64,000 nucleotides of DNA from Mariniphaga sp041687255 (GTDB taxonomy: Bacteria > Bacteroidota > Bacteroidia > Bacteroidales > Prolixibacteraceae), in contig JAWLCL010000008.1 in NCBI GenBank assembly GCA_041687255.1, positions 159,358 to 223,357 of the forward strand. The letters are read 5' to 3'. The translations under genes and the position numbers were made by a program. Numbering within the stretch: position 1 is the first letter of the stretch; each line of letters starts with the position of its first letter. Below, piece by piece: positions 32,796 to 41,635 of this stretch. Under the pieces are notes generated by a model that worked only from the letters and a program-made list of their open reading frames with translations, searched no databases and was not told the DNA's origin.

Positions 32796-33605
32796 ATGAA
32801 CACAACGGCAGTATGTATGACAGTTTTACTGATGCTGGGAAGCATAAGTCCGATGGCACAAAACTGTAAGTTGGAAACAATGGTAAATCCAACCGACAGT
32901 ATGGTGTTTGTGCAGATCCCCCGGGGAACCATCGTTGTTCAGGTGGAGGATGGTAAGACAGCGCATGATGAACTACCCTATAAGAAAATTGCTTTTGATG
33001 ATTTTTGGATGGGCAGAACAGAAGTTACTGTGGGCCAATTCAGAAAGTTTGTTGAAAGTACAGGCTATAAAACAGAGGCGGAAGTATCGGAAAGTAAATG
33101 GAACTGGAAGAATCCAGGTTTTTTGCAAAGGGATGATCATCCTGTTGTGTACGTTAGTTTTGACGATGCAAAAGCATATGTAAAATGGGCAGGAGTTGAT
33201 TTACCATATGAGGCTGAGTGGCTTTATGCCTGTTACGCCAATACAAGTACCAAATATTATTGGGGAGATGAAATGAATTCCGATATGTTTTGGCACCGTG
33301 AAAATTCATTGGAAGGGACTCATCCGGTAGCTGCCAATATGCCTAATCCATGGGGCCTTTTTGATATGATAGGAAATGTAAAAGAATATTGTAAAACGAT
33401 CGGAGATGGGTTCGCCTTGACCGGTGAATCCTGGACGAGATGCATCCGCTACCGGAACAGAAATGGAATAGTTTTCGACCAGATGATAGCCAATTCGGTT
33501 AAAAAGGTTCTTCATATCAGCTCACCAAATCCCCAGTTCGTGCCTTATCGGTGGGACGATGACAGAGGATTCAGATGTGTGATCAGAAAGGGTTTTGACA
33601 ACTAA
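32796..33605 (+). CDS. Exported SUMF1/FGE-like domain protein
   Basis: A 269-residue secreted protein (signal peptide to about 22) with one formylglycine-generating-enzyme-like domain: DDFWMGRTEVTVGQFRKFVE, LPYEAEWLYACY, NPWGLFDMIGNVKEYCK and DDDRGFRCV. True oxygen-dependent FGE uses two cysteines in a GGSxxC...C.RYR segment. Here the segment reads GESWTRCIRYRNR, with one Cys and no GGS. It is therefore probably not an active sulfatase-maturing enzyme but a binding or unrelated-enzyme member of the family. Genes after a sulfatase and a Rieske protein on the same strand suggest joint function. Also possible is a carbohydrate-binding or lectin-like role. Confidence 0.85.
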   Translation: MNTTAVCMTVLLMLGSISPMAQNCKLETMVNPTDSMVFVQIPRGTIVVQVEDGKTAHDELPYKKIAFDDFWMGRTEVTVGQFRKFVESTGYKTEAEVSESKWNWKNPGFLQRDDHPVVYVSFDDAKAYVKWAGVDLPYEAEWLYACYANTSTKYYWGDEMNSDMFWHRENSLEGTHPVAANMPNPWGLFDMIGNVKEYCKTIGDGFALTGESWTRCIRYRNRNGIVFDQMIANSVKKVLHISSPNPQFVPYRWDDDRGFRCVIRKGFDN

Positions 33606-33749
33606 TCGATGGGAAACTTTTAAAAGCTGGCTGCTTTAGTTTTTCCATTATGCAATTCCAGAAGCAGCTGTTTTTAGATGTCGAGGAAAACATATTCTTG
33701 AACAGTGTGTTTTGTTTAATAAGTTTTTGTTTTTATTAAACTTCAACGA

Positions 33750-34478
33750 ATGGTCAAAACAGCATTAATAACGGGAGCTTCCAAAAGAATTGGAAGAGTA
33801 TTAACAGAGCACCTGGCCGAAAACGGTTGGAACATCATCATTCATTACAATACCTCAGAATCTGATGCGACAAAACTATGTGGTTTGCTGAAGAAAAGAT
33901 ATCCCAGTCAGGAGTTTATACCAATGGAAGCCAATCTGGCAAATATAGGTGATGTAGAATCGCTAATTCCTCAAATAATATCCCAAAGAGGAGAATTTCA
34001 GCTACTGATAAACAATGCTTCTTTGTTCGATTCCGGATATATTAAAGAGACAAGCCATCAGTTGTTTGCGGAACAGATGGATGTGAACCTGAGGGCACCA
34101 TTTTTTCTGATGAGGGATTTTGCTAAATTTTGCAAGCAAGGAAACATTATTAATTTTACAGATACCCGCATTACCACTAATAAATCGAATTATGCAGCTT
34201 ATTCATTATCCAAAAAAGCATTGTGGGAAATCACCAAAATGGCAGCCGTTGAATTTGCGCCCCGCATCAGGGTAAATGCGATAGCTCCGGGGTTAACACT
34301 TGCTCCCGAAGGAGAGGATGAAGATTATCTGTGGAAACTGTCAGGCAACATACCAATGAAAGAACCTGTAGGGCTGGAACCTATACTGAAAAGCGTTGAA
34401 TATATTCTAAAAAACAATTACCTTACGGGGCAGTTACTATTTGCCGATGGCGGTGAAAATCTTGGTACGAATGCATAA
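33750..34478 (+). CDS. SDR oxidoreductase, pteridine-reductase (FolM/PTR1)-like
   Basis: A 242-residue NAD(P)H-dependent short-chain reductase, likely reducing dihydropterins. The cofactor loop is TGASKRIGRV; an Arg in the place of the usual third Gly (TGxxxRxG) is the mark of PTR1/FolM enzymes. The catalytic pair is YSLSK (Tyr-x3-Lys). The C-terminus (GQLLFADGGENLG) fits too. It starts a run with folB (11-bp gap) and folK, which places it in folate or pterin synthesis, supporting the assignment. Confidence 0.85.
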   Translation: MVKTALITGASKRIGRVLTEHLAENGWNIIIHYNTSESDATKLCGLLKKRYPSQEFIPMEANLANIGDVESLIPQIISQRGEFQLLINNASLFDSGYIKETSHQLFAEQMDVNLRAPFFLMRDFAKFCKQGNIINFTDTRITTNKSNYAAYSLSKKALWEITKMAAVEFAPRIRVNAIAPGLTLAPEGEDEDYLWKLSGNIPMKEPVGLEPILKSVEYILKNNYLTGQLLFADGGENLGTNA

Positions 34479-34489
34479 AACTTAACCAT

Positions 34490-34852
34490 ATGGCTAGAAT
34501 TAAAGTCAAAAACCTTTTGCTTAGAACCTTTATTGGTTTTAATCCCGAAGAGCAGATTAACAAGCAGGATGTAATGATTAATTTTGAAATTGAAACCGAA
34601 ATCCCGCATGAAGTATTGATGAAAGATGCTCCTGAAGGTATTCTGGATTATAAATCAATAACAAAAAAAGTAATTGCTTTGGTGCAGGATGGTCGGTTTA
34701 ATCTGCTGGAGGTGCTTACACAAAAAATAATTGATCTTATCCTTGAAGACAGTAAGGTTAAATGGGCAAGGGTAGAAGTAGATAAACCCCATGCCCTGAG
34801 GTTTGCCGAATCGGTTTCTATTACTATGGAAAGAAGCAGAAATGAAAAATAA
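34490..34852 (+). CDS. folB: Dihydroneopterin aldolase
   Basis: Cleaves 7,8-dihydroneopterin to 6-hydroxymethyl-7,8-dihydropterin in folate synthesis. The 120-residue product begins with the family pattern ARIKVKNLLLRTFIGFNPEE. It has DYKSITKKVIALVQDGRFNLLEVLTQKI in mid-domain (substrate-binding Glu region) and VEVDKPHALRFAESVSITM at the end. Length is normal. Its last 11 bp overlap folK, and it follows the pteridine-reductase gene after 11 bp, so the three are almost certainly one transcript. Confidence 0.94.
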   Translation: MARIKVKNLLLRTFIGFNPEEQINKQDVMINFEIETEIPHEVLMKDAPEGILDYKSITKKVIALVQDGRFNLLEVLTQKIIDLILEDSKVKWARVEVDKPHALRFAESVSITMERSRNEK

Positions 34853-35222
34853 CACAGCAATTATTGGTATTGGCTCTAACATTAATGCTGATGTCAATAT
34901 TCCCAAAATGTTAAAAATTCTGGAGACCAAAGTCGATATTATAAAGGTTTCTTCTATGATTCAGACCAAACCTGTTGGTATGGTTAATCAGCCTGATTAT
35001 ATAAATGGAGCGGTAAAAATTGTCACTCCTTTAGACAGGAAAGAATTAAACATTCTGCTGAAAGAGATAGAAGATCAGTTGGGTCGTGACCGCACAGCAC
35101 CTAAATATAGTCCCCGCACCATGGATCTTGATATGGTGGTATGGAACGGAAGAATAATTGATAAAGATTACTACACACGCGACTTTCTAAGGAAAAGCGT
35201 ACAGGAGGTTATTTCTTCCTGA
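34842..35222 (+). CDS. folK: 6-hydroxymethyl-7,8-dihydropterin pyrophosphokinase
   Basis: Transfers pyrophosphate from ATP to hydroxymethyl-dihydropterin. From the ATG at 34842 it has 126 residues, short for the family (often 150-160) but with the essential parts. It has AIIGIGSNI at the start, TKPVGMVNQPDYINGAVKI, and the signature GRDRTAPKYSPRTMDLDMVVW with the catalytic Asp pair. A longer frame from 34803 would overlap folB by 50 bp with no family resemblance. The 3' end overlaps the convergent HAD gene by 14 bp. The short C-terminus is worth noting. Confidence 0.88.
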   Translation: MKNNTAIIGIGSNINADVNIPKMLKILETKVDIIKVSSMIQTKPVGMVNQPDYINGAVKIVTPLDRKELNILLKEIEDQLGRDRTAPKYSPRTMDLDMVVWNGRIIDKDYYTRDFLRKSVQEVISS

Positions 35223-35988
35223 ATTTTAAGAAGATGTTGTTCAGTTGGCTTAAGCCATCGATTTCCTCAAAATCGGTAATTGCATAGTTGGCACCGTTTT
35301 GTTCAAGCTCAGTGGTGTTTCCATTTCGGGCGATACCGAGAGTTAGTCCGAAGTTGCCATTAGCTCCTGCCTGTACACCGGAAATAGCATCTTCTACAAC
35401 AATTGATTGGGAAGGTTCAGCGTTAAGCATTTCACATGCTTTTGTAAAGATATCAGGAGCCGGCTTTCCCGTGAGGTTCAGTTCGGCTGACACAACGCCG
35501 TCGACCCGGGCTTCAAACAACGATAATAAGTCAACCGCTTCTAGAACTGCCTTGCAATTTTTGCTTGAAGAAGCCACACCAAGTTTTACTCCTGCTTCTT
35601 TCAGCTCCAAAAGGATCTTTTTTGTGGATGGATATACCTCGGCTCCTTCATTTTCAAGCGTTTCAAGAAATGCTTTGTTTTTACGGTTTCCCAGCCCACA
35701 TACAGTTTCTTTTGAAGGGTCATCATCAGGAGTTCCCCAGGGAAGATCAATGTTTCTCGACTTAAGAAAAGAATCAACGCCCTGGTATCGTGGCTTGCCG
35801 TCAACATAATTAAGGTAGTCATCCCGGGTGAATTCCCGGAAGGTTTCATTTTCCTTGTCAGCTTTTTCATGAAGATAGGCATCAAAAACCTTTTTCCATG
35901 ATTTAGTGTGCACTACTGCTGTTTTGGTTATTACTCCATCCAAATCAAAAACAACAGCATCGAACGCGGGGGTAACTTGTTGGTTCAT
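35209..35988 (-). CDS. HAD hydrolase, beta-phosphoglucomutase family
   Basis: A 259-residue cytoplasmic phosphotransferase or phosphatase of the HAD superfamily. Motif I is FDLDGVIT (nucleophile Asp15, acid Asp17). It is followed by a helical cap with the SWKKVFDAYL region, then motif II VASSSKN, motif III lysine in NLTGKPAPDIF and motif IV VEDAISGVQAG. The arrangement and K-P-A-P-D text fit beta-phosphoglucomutases, which interconvert beta-glucose-1- and 6-phosphate, but the substrate is not certain. Its start overlaps the stop of the SARP-like regulator as ATGA, so the two are translated together. A link to glucan or trehalose-type phosphorolysis is possible. Confidence 0.88.
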   Translation of the reverse strand: MNQQVTPAFDAVVFDLDGVITKTAVVHTKSWKKVFDAYLHEKADKENETFREFTRDDYLNYVDGKPRYQGVDSFLKSRNIDLPWGTPDDDPSKETVCGLGNRKNKAFLETLENEGAEVYPSTKKILLELKEAGVKLGVASSSKNCKAVLEAVDLLSLFEARVDGVVSAELNLTGKPAPDIFTKACEMLNAEPSQSIVVEDAISGVQAGANGNFGLTLGIARNGNTTELEQNGANYAITDFEEIDGLSQLNNIFLKFRKK

Positions 35989-38522
35989 ACGATTGCATTT
36001 ACGTTAGAAAAAGAATCCTGCATCAAATCGCCAAAATGGCTGTTGAATTCATCGTAACTCATCGGATAGCTTTCTGCCATTGCCTCCTTGTACCTGGTAA
36101 CAAACGATTCAAAATAGAACTTAGCCTGATGTCCGTTATTTCTTTGACGCAGGCACCATATTTTCATCCATACGGCTTCTTCATTTAAATCGTCATACTC
36201 AAGCATTCTGCCGGCGATGGCTTCAACTTCCGGGAGTTTCTTTTCATTTTTATAAATAACTGCCAGCTTTAGCAGGTTATCAATTACCTGGTTTCCGGTA
36301 GCGCCTTTACTTTCATCGAGCCACGGCCAGTTTATTCCTTTCAGAAACTGTCCTTTTTCGACGAGTATGTAAAAAGACTCAAGCTGACTTCTGTTCATCC
36401 CACCGGGCATATGACACAGTTTATAAGCTTCAACGTAATCACAGAAAAAAGGTTTATCGAACCTGGTTTGCAATAAGCCATTCTGAGTTATAATTTCAAG
36501 TCCTTCCATTCGTTGAAGAACTTTTCTGAGCTTATTTAAGGTAACAGCCCTGTTATTACTTACTTTTTTTGCATCAACACCTGGCCACAGCTGTTCATCG
36601 ATATCAGCTACTGCGGCCCCCATTTCATTTTTTAATGTGGATAACAGGGTAAACAGCAGTAGTTCCTTCACTTTTGGCGTAAATAAACCTGAAACTTCGT
36701 TTCCTTCCCTGTCAGTTGCTCTAAAGCCGCCAAACAGACTTATTTGATTGGCTGCATTTTGCTCAGGAAGCCAAACTGTATTTCCTTTTACAGCCGGTTT
36801 TTTTCTATAGAACAGGAAAACTGCTGATGCTATAATTACCAGCAATACAATCAGAGCGATAAACACTTCAGGGGTAAACTTCTGAAGTGAGGAGGTTTCA
36901 TTGGCAGCAACAGCCGGTTTTACAGGCTCATTCAGAGAGAGACGTGTAATCTCTTCTGTGCCAAGGGGACGGTTCCAGAAATGCAAATCACTGACATAAC
37001 CACGAAGGTTAGCTCCTTGCGAAAGAGCGCTTCCCAAATAGATGTCCCCTGTTCCGGAGAAAGGCGGGTGCCCCTCAGAACTGCCAATATTCCTTCCGTT
37101 CAGAAAAATAGCCTGCTCTCCGGTTTCAATTACATAACGCCATACAAGATGATACCATGTATTTGGTTCCAGCTTTTCTTCGGAAATGTAATCGTTTGCC
37201 CACAGTCCAAAATAAGGGTGCCCCGATCTTAAAATCAGATGAAGACCTCGGCGATATTCACTTTCATAGTTCCCCAGAACAGCATTGTCGCCAAATTCCA
37301 TTATTTCACTGAATTTTACATAGCTGCTTACAGTGAAGCTGTTATTCCTGAGGTCGTAATTTTCAGGTGATTTGAGATTTATGCTGGCATTTTCCGGAAG
37401 TCGTAACACAGTGCCACGTTCTATGTCCTGCACAAAGGAATAATTCTCACCACTGTATTGCATTTCAGGGTTTAATTTATTTTGTATGGCGTTATCAAAA
37501 CTGAAACTTCCTGTAAGGCCTGTGCTCAGACTTAATGGAGAGGCTATAATGTTGTAGCTTTCAGGCACCTCCATTTCTCCGGTCACTATTATTTGCTCGG
37601 GAGTTACCTGGTAGCCGGGGATAAAAGGTGTGAGTGTTAGTTCTTCTCCGCCCCGGTATGGAAAACTGAAGCGTCCGCCTGTAACTGAAATCTCAGGATT
37701 CTTCCAATATACCTTTTCAAATGTTTTACCTGAGCCTTTAACTACTCCGTTAAACCAGGTGAATGAATTGAGTTGTGAGATGATGAAGTTAAAATCAGTT
37801 ATCTCATCATTTACAAATATAAAATTAGGCCGTTTACCGAACCTGGTCCAGGTTTCCAACAGGTAATTAATATAATCAGGCACCAGGTTCATTATATTAC
37901 TTGTTCCGGGCTTCTTCACCGGCAGCTTTTCAAAATCCCTTATCATCATCAGCTCCAGGTTTGGACGAACAGGCTGTACATAGTTTTCATTGGCTGATAA
38001 ACTGAGGATATAGTCTTCTGTCCGGTGAAACATTCGTCCTTGAGGAGAGTAGTTGCCAGAAATAAAGAAAATTATTCTACGGTTGGCCTGAACCAGATAA
38101 TCAACGGGAGGCCATGCTTCACCTTTGGGGAGAAAAAACAGGTTGGCTGCTATGTCCGATTCATTGATAACTGAATCAAGAATTTCCGGAGCACCATCGT
38201 AATTTATAAAAACCGGAATTACCTTGGAGGAATCGGCAGTTATCAGTTGGTGTAACCGGTCAATGAAAGCCTGAACAGGTTGTGAACTCCCGGTGATCAT
38301 AATATTCTTATCCTTTTCAGTAAGGTTAATTTCAATTCCTGAATTATTATCTCCCTGTAGATAGTTCCAAAACCTTGTGTCTTCAAGGTTATAAGGTTTT
38401 ATTGCCGAGATAAGAAAAGAAGTCTCTGAAAACTCTTTTGCATTAATAGTACTGCCAATTAGGAGAAGGATGAATAAAAGGCATTTATTTAGAAGGCGTC
38501 CCGGTTTATTTCTTCTGTTCAT
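35985..38522 (-). CDS. Transmembrane SARP-like regulator with exported PLC-like and LamG domains
   Basis: An 845-residue single-pass membrane protein. Order: signal peptide (1-29); a region of about 250 residues that faintly resembles a degenerate phosphoinositide-phospholipase-C-like barrel; a LamG/concanavalin-like domain (about 340-531, NNSFTVSSYVKFSE, LEPNTWYHLVWRY, LNGRNIGSS, DLHFWNRPL); one membrane helix (about 550-571) followed by FYRKKP. The C-terminal half is cytoplasmic, with a winged-helix DNA-binding domain (about 595-685, LFTPKVKELLLFTLLS, LWPGVDAKKVSNNRAVTLNKLRKVL) and a helical BTAD-like TPR region (about 690-830). It reads as a one-component sensor that binds a glycan outside and DNA inside. 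Its stop overlaps the next start as ATGA. The PLC-like part is uncertain. Confidence 0.8.
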   Translation of the reverse strand: MNRRNKPGRLLNKCLLFILLLIGSTINAKEFSETSFLISAIKPYNLEDTRFWNYLQGDNNSGIEINLTEKDKNIMITGSSQPVQAFIDRLHQLITADSSKVIPVFINYDGAPEILDSVINESDIAANLFFLPKGEAWPPVDYLVQANRRIIFFISGNYSPQGRMFHRTEDYILSLSANENYVQPVRPNLELMMIRDFEKLPVKKPGTSNIMNLVPDYINYLLETWTRFGKRPNFIFVNDEITDFNFIISQLNSFTWFNGVVKGSGKTFEKVYWKNPEISVTGGRFSFPYRGGEELTLTPFIPGYQVTPEQIIVTGEMEVPESYNIIASPLSLSTGLTGSFSFDNAIQNKLNPEMQYSGENYSFVQDIERGTVLRLPENASINLKSPENYDLRNNSFTVSSYVKFSEIMEFGDNAVLGNYESEYRRGLHLILRSGHPYFGLWANDYISEEKLEPNTWYHLVWRYVIETGEQAIFLNGRNIGSSEGHPPFSGTGDIYLGSALSQGANLRGYVSDLHFWNRPLGTEEITRLSLNEPVKPAVAANETSSLQKFTPEVFIALIVLLVIIASAVFLFYRKKPAVKGNTVWLPEQNAANQISLFGGFRATDREGNEVSGLFTPKVKELLLFTLLSTLKNEMGAAVADIDEQLWPGVDAKKVSNNRAVTLNKLRKVLQRMEGLEIITQNGLLQTRFDKPFFCDYVEAYKLCHMPGGMNRSQLESFYILVEKGQFLKGINWPWLDESKGATGNQVIDNLLKLAVIYKNEKKLPEVEAIAGRMLEYDDLNEEAVWMKIWCLRQRNNGHQAKFYFESFVTRYKEAMAESYPMSYDEFNSHFGDLMQDSFSNVNAIV

Positions 38523-38568
38523 CTTTTATTAAGGTATGCAGGTTATTAATCCTGCCTTATTTTTAGTT

Positions 38569-38600
38569 CAAAAATAGCTTTTTAAATGAAAGAAGCTAAA
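38569..38600 (-). promoter_or_regulatory. Promoter for the SARP-like regulator
   Basis: On the minus strand TATTTTTG (complement of 38569-38576) fits TAnnTTTG, and a TTTA (complement of 38597-38600) lies 20 bp upstream as a near-consensus -33 box. It is about 47 bp before the ATG at 38522. Confidence 0.5.
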
Positions 38601-38768
38601 TTTTTAAACTTTTTTATATAATTTTTAAGTAACACATAATCAGTATTTTTAGAAATGAATTAAGATGAAATTAATTGTACGGTAAGGGTAATTTACCAAT
38701 ACCGTTAACTTTTTTCTAATATGGAGCCACTATCATTGTATTTAAACCAGCAGAATGTGTGAAAAGGG

Positions 38769-40283
38769 ATGAAAAGAAAACACTATTTGATTTTTTCAGC
38801 AGGAGGATTTGCAGTGATATTATTCCTGGTGATTTCGCAGCAAGTAATTGATTATACTTCAACCGATGAATTTTGTGCTTCCTGCCATGTTCATCCGCAT
38901 GCTGAATCTTCGTTTAAATTATCAGTACATAACAGCAACAGAAGCGGCATGTCGGCCCGATGTGTTGATTGTCATCTTCCGCCTGAGGATCAGACCGCAT
39001 ATTTTCTGACACGCAAGGCTTATCATGGTTTTCATGATTTGTACTATTACATTACAAAAGATAAGGATGAAATCGACTGGGAGGCAAAACGTACGGTTGA
39101 AGCTGCTAAAAGGTTCGTATATGAAGACGGATGTAAAAAATGCCACACCAATCTTTTTCCGGCCACACTTGATGCCCTGGGGGCAGAGTCACATTTAAAG
39201 TACGTGCGCGATCCTGAAAATAATTCATGCATAAAATGCCACCTTGCTGTTGGTCATTACAGGGGAGAGGTGACACTGACCATGGAGGAAACAGTGGTAG
39301 ATGAGGCAGAGCTTTTTAATGAACCTGCCACAGTTACATCATTTGAAGATTTCACGGAGCAGATTCCAGGAACCACTGTTTCATTTAACATGATAGCTGT
39401 GGATGGCGGAACCTTCAATATGGGCAGCTCTGTTGACGAACCCTACCACCGCCCTGATGAGGGACCTGTTCGTGAAGTGCTGGTTAATGATTTCTGGATG
39501 GGTGAAATAGAGGTTTCCTGGAATGAATACCTCGCTTTCTTTAATGCGACCAGTTCACAGGGAAGAAAAGAAGCTGAAGTTTCAGAAGCCGATGAGGAAG
39601 TTGACGGCATAACTGGTGCCACACCTCCATGGGGTGCACCCGACCAGGGGTGGGGAATGACCACGCGTCCGGCAATTACCATGACACATCATGCTGCAGA
39701 AACCTATTGCAGGTGGCTAAGCAGTGTTACCGGAAAAAACTACAGGCTTCCTACTGAAGCAGAGTGGGAATATGCAGCTCGCGGCGGAACACAAGGGCCT
39801 TATTTTTTCGAGGGATCACCTAAAAGTTTTGAAACCGATGGCATCCTGAATAAAATATTCGGACCGGACACAGCGGTAATAAATTCATATGTCATTTACC
39901 AGGAGAACAGTCCGTATCGTACACAACCTCCTTCCGCAGTTAAGCCAAATCCCCTGGGTTTAAAAAATATGTTGGGCAATGTTGCCGAGTTTTGCCTCGA
40001 CTGGTACGATCCGCAGGTTTATGCCAAATATCCGCAAGGAGTTGTAAAGAACCCACGTGGACCTCGTGAAGGGCTTGAACATGTAATAAGAGGTGGGTCG
40101 TTTAAAAATTCGGCAAAAGACCTGCGTATTGCCCGTCGTGATTTTACACGAACAAAGGAGTGGCTGGAAACCGATCCGCAGATACCTAAGAGCATATGGT
40201 GGTATTCCGATGCCAATCATGTTGGATTCAGGGTAATTTGCGAATACCCGGTTCCGGAGATGAATGAAGAAACTAAAAATTAA
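38769..40283 (+). CDS. Tetraheme cytochrome c (NapC/NrfH-like) fused to a SUMF1 domain
   Basis: A 504-residue inner-membrane-anchored periplasmic protein. An N-terminal anchor (about 6-25) leads to four CxxCH heme sites: CASCH (36-40), CVDCH (65-69), CKKCH (122-126) and CIKCH (154-158). This is the layout of NapC/NirT/NrfH quinol dehydrogenases. From about 205 to 495 it has a SUMF1/FGE-like domain: DGGTFNMGSSVDEPYHRPDEGPV, NDFWMGEIEVSWNEYLAFF, YRLPTEAEWEYAARGG, LGNVAEFCLDWY and IRGGSFKNSAKDLRIARR. The segment where FGE has its two catalytic cysteines has none. The join is in one frame with no sign of error. The next gene overlaps or abuts, so a joint redox role with the Gfo/Idh/MocA protein is possible. 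Confidence 0.9.
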   Translation: MKRKHYLIFSAGGFAVILFLVISQQVIDYTSTDEFCASCHVHPHAESSFKLSVHNSNRSGMSARCVDCHLPPEDQTAYFLTRKAYHGFHDLYYYITKDKDEIDWEAKRTVEAAKRFVYEDGCKKCHTNLFPATLDALGAESHLKYVRDPENNSCIKCHLAVGHYRGEVTLTMEETVVDEAELFNEPATVTSFEDFTEQIPGTTVSFNMIAVDGGTFNMGSSVDEPYHRPDEGPVREVLVNDFWMGEIEVSWNEYLAFFNATSSQGRKEAEVSEADEEVDGITGATPPWGAPDQGWGMTTRPAITMTHHAAETYCRWLSSVTGKNYRLPTEAEWEYAARGGTQGPYFFEGSPKSFETDGILNKIFGPDTAVINSYVIYQENSPYRTQPPSAVKPNPLGLKNMLGNVAEFCLDWYDPQVYAKYPQGVVKNPRGPREGLEHVIRGGSFKNSAKDLRIARRDFTRTKEWLETDPQIPKSIWWYSDANHVGFRVICEYPVPEMNEETKN

Positions 40284-40290
40284 TTATATC

Positions 40291-41631
40291 ATGAAAAAAA
40301 ATCAACTCTCGCGACGGAACTTCCTGGGGAAGTCAGCACTGATTGGTGCTGCCGGGCTGGCCGGATTAGGTGCCATCAGTTCCTGCAGCAGGAATGCACG
40401 AAAAGTTGATTACCAGTTTCCCCCGTTACTGAATAAAGCTCCCGACGGGAAGAAACTTCGTGCCGGCCTGGTTGGATGCGGAAACCGCGGTACCGGGGCT
40501 GCATTAAACTTCCTTGCAGCAGGGAATGACCTTGAATTGGTTGCCCTTGCCGATGTTTTTGAGGATAAAGTGTGGGATTGTTACGGAAAGCTTGAAAAGC
40601 AGAAGGTGGAAGTTCCAAGAAACAACTGTTTCTGGGGATTTGATGCTTATAAACAACTGCTTGATGTTGATTTGGATATCGTTTTACTTGCAACCCCTCC
40701 TCATTTCAGGCCTGCACATTTCGATGCTGCCATTCAGGCCAAAAAGCACGTTTTTATGGAGAAGCCTGTATCGGTCGATCCCGTGGGGGCACGGCAAATT
40801 ATAGCCACTTCCAAGAAAGCGGAAAAAATGGGATTGACTGTCGTTACCGGTACCCAGCGCAGGCATCAGCGCGACTATATTGAAACCTACCGTCAGGTTG
40901 CTTCAGGCGCCATTGGAGAGATAACATCTGCCAAGGCCTGGTGGCTTCAGTCGCATGTTTGGTTTCGCACACGGGAGGAAGAATGGAGCGATATGGAATA
41001 CATGTTGCGCAACTGGAACAATTTCATCTGGCTCTGTGGCGATCATATCCTCGATACCCATGTTCACAATATCGATATTGTAAACTGGTTCCTCGGGAAG
41101 CATCCCGAAAGCGCCATCGGATTTGGTGGCAGGGTCAGAAGGCTTACCGGCGATCAGTACGATTTCTTCAGCGTTGACTTTGACTTTGGAAATGGTGTTT
41201 TTTCGCACAGTATGTCTAGGCAGATTGATGGCTGTGCCAATTCGCTCGGCGAGCATATCGTTGGCACAGAGGGATACACCAATTGCAAAAACACCATATT
41301 CAATCCCGACGGATCGGTAAAGTGGCAATATGAATATCCTAAAAACAAGGATGGCAAATCAACAGGAATAGTTGAAGTTTCGCCTTATGTGCAGGAACAT
41401 ATCGATATGGTGACGGCTATCAGGGAAAATAAACCTATTGTAGAGGCCGAGCGTACTGCCGTTTCAACACTTACTGCCATTATGGGCCGCACAGCAGCCT
41501 ACACTGGTCAGAAGGTCAGCTGGGAAGACATGTTGAATTCTACAGAAAGGCTTGGTCCGGATACCTACGAAATGGGACCGGTAAGTAAACAATTCCCCGT
41601 ACCTTTACCAGGAACTCAACATAAAGCTTAA
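40291..41631 (+). CDS. Tat-exported Gfo/Idh/MocA-family oxidoreductase
   Basis: A 446-residue NAD(P)-dependent oxidoreductase that probably acts on a sugar or polyol in the periplasm. The preferred start at 40291 gives a Tat signal (SRRNFLGKSALIGAAGLAGLG), with a possible lipobox Cys after it; the in-frame ATG at 40264 overlaps the upstream gene. The Rossmann motif is AGLVGCGNRGTG, and the family Lys is in MEKPVSVDP. The C-terminal alpha/beta domain carries DTHVHNIDIVNWFLG with candidate catalytic residues. Such exported Gfo/Idh/MocA proteins are common in glycan-degrading Bacteroidota, some acting as glycosidases through transient oxidation. It directly follows the cytochrome-SUMF1 fusion (7-bp gap). 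Confidence 0.9.
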   Translation: MKKNQLSRRNFLGKSALIGAAGLAGLGAISSCSRNARKVDYQFPPLLNKAPDGKKLRAGLVGCGNRGTGAALNFLAAGNDLELVALADVFEDKVWDCYGKLEKQKVEVPRNNCFWGFDAYKQLLDVDLDIVLLATPPHFRPAHFDAAIQAKKHVFMEKPVSVDPVGARQIIATSKKAEKMGLTVVTGTQRRHQRDYIETYRQVASGAIGEITSAKAWWLQSHVWFRTREEEWSDMEYMLRNWNNFIWLCGDHILDTHVHNIDIVNWFLGKHPESAIGFGGRVRRLTGDQYDFFSVDFDFGNGVFSHSMSRQIDGCANSLGEHIVGTEGYTNCKNTIFNPDGSVKWQYEYPKNKDGKSTGIVEVSPYVQEHIDMVTAIRENKPIVEAERTAVSTLTAIMGRTAAYTGQKVSWEDMLNSTERLGPDTYEMGPVSKQFPVPLPGTQHKA

Positions 41632-41635
41632 AGTT

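Noticed and set aside
38769..40283. Frameshift or assembly join between cytochrome and SUMF1 parts
   Set aside because: The frame is open throughout with a normal linker and no stop or unusual codons at the junction.
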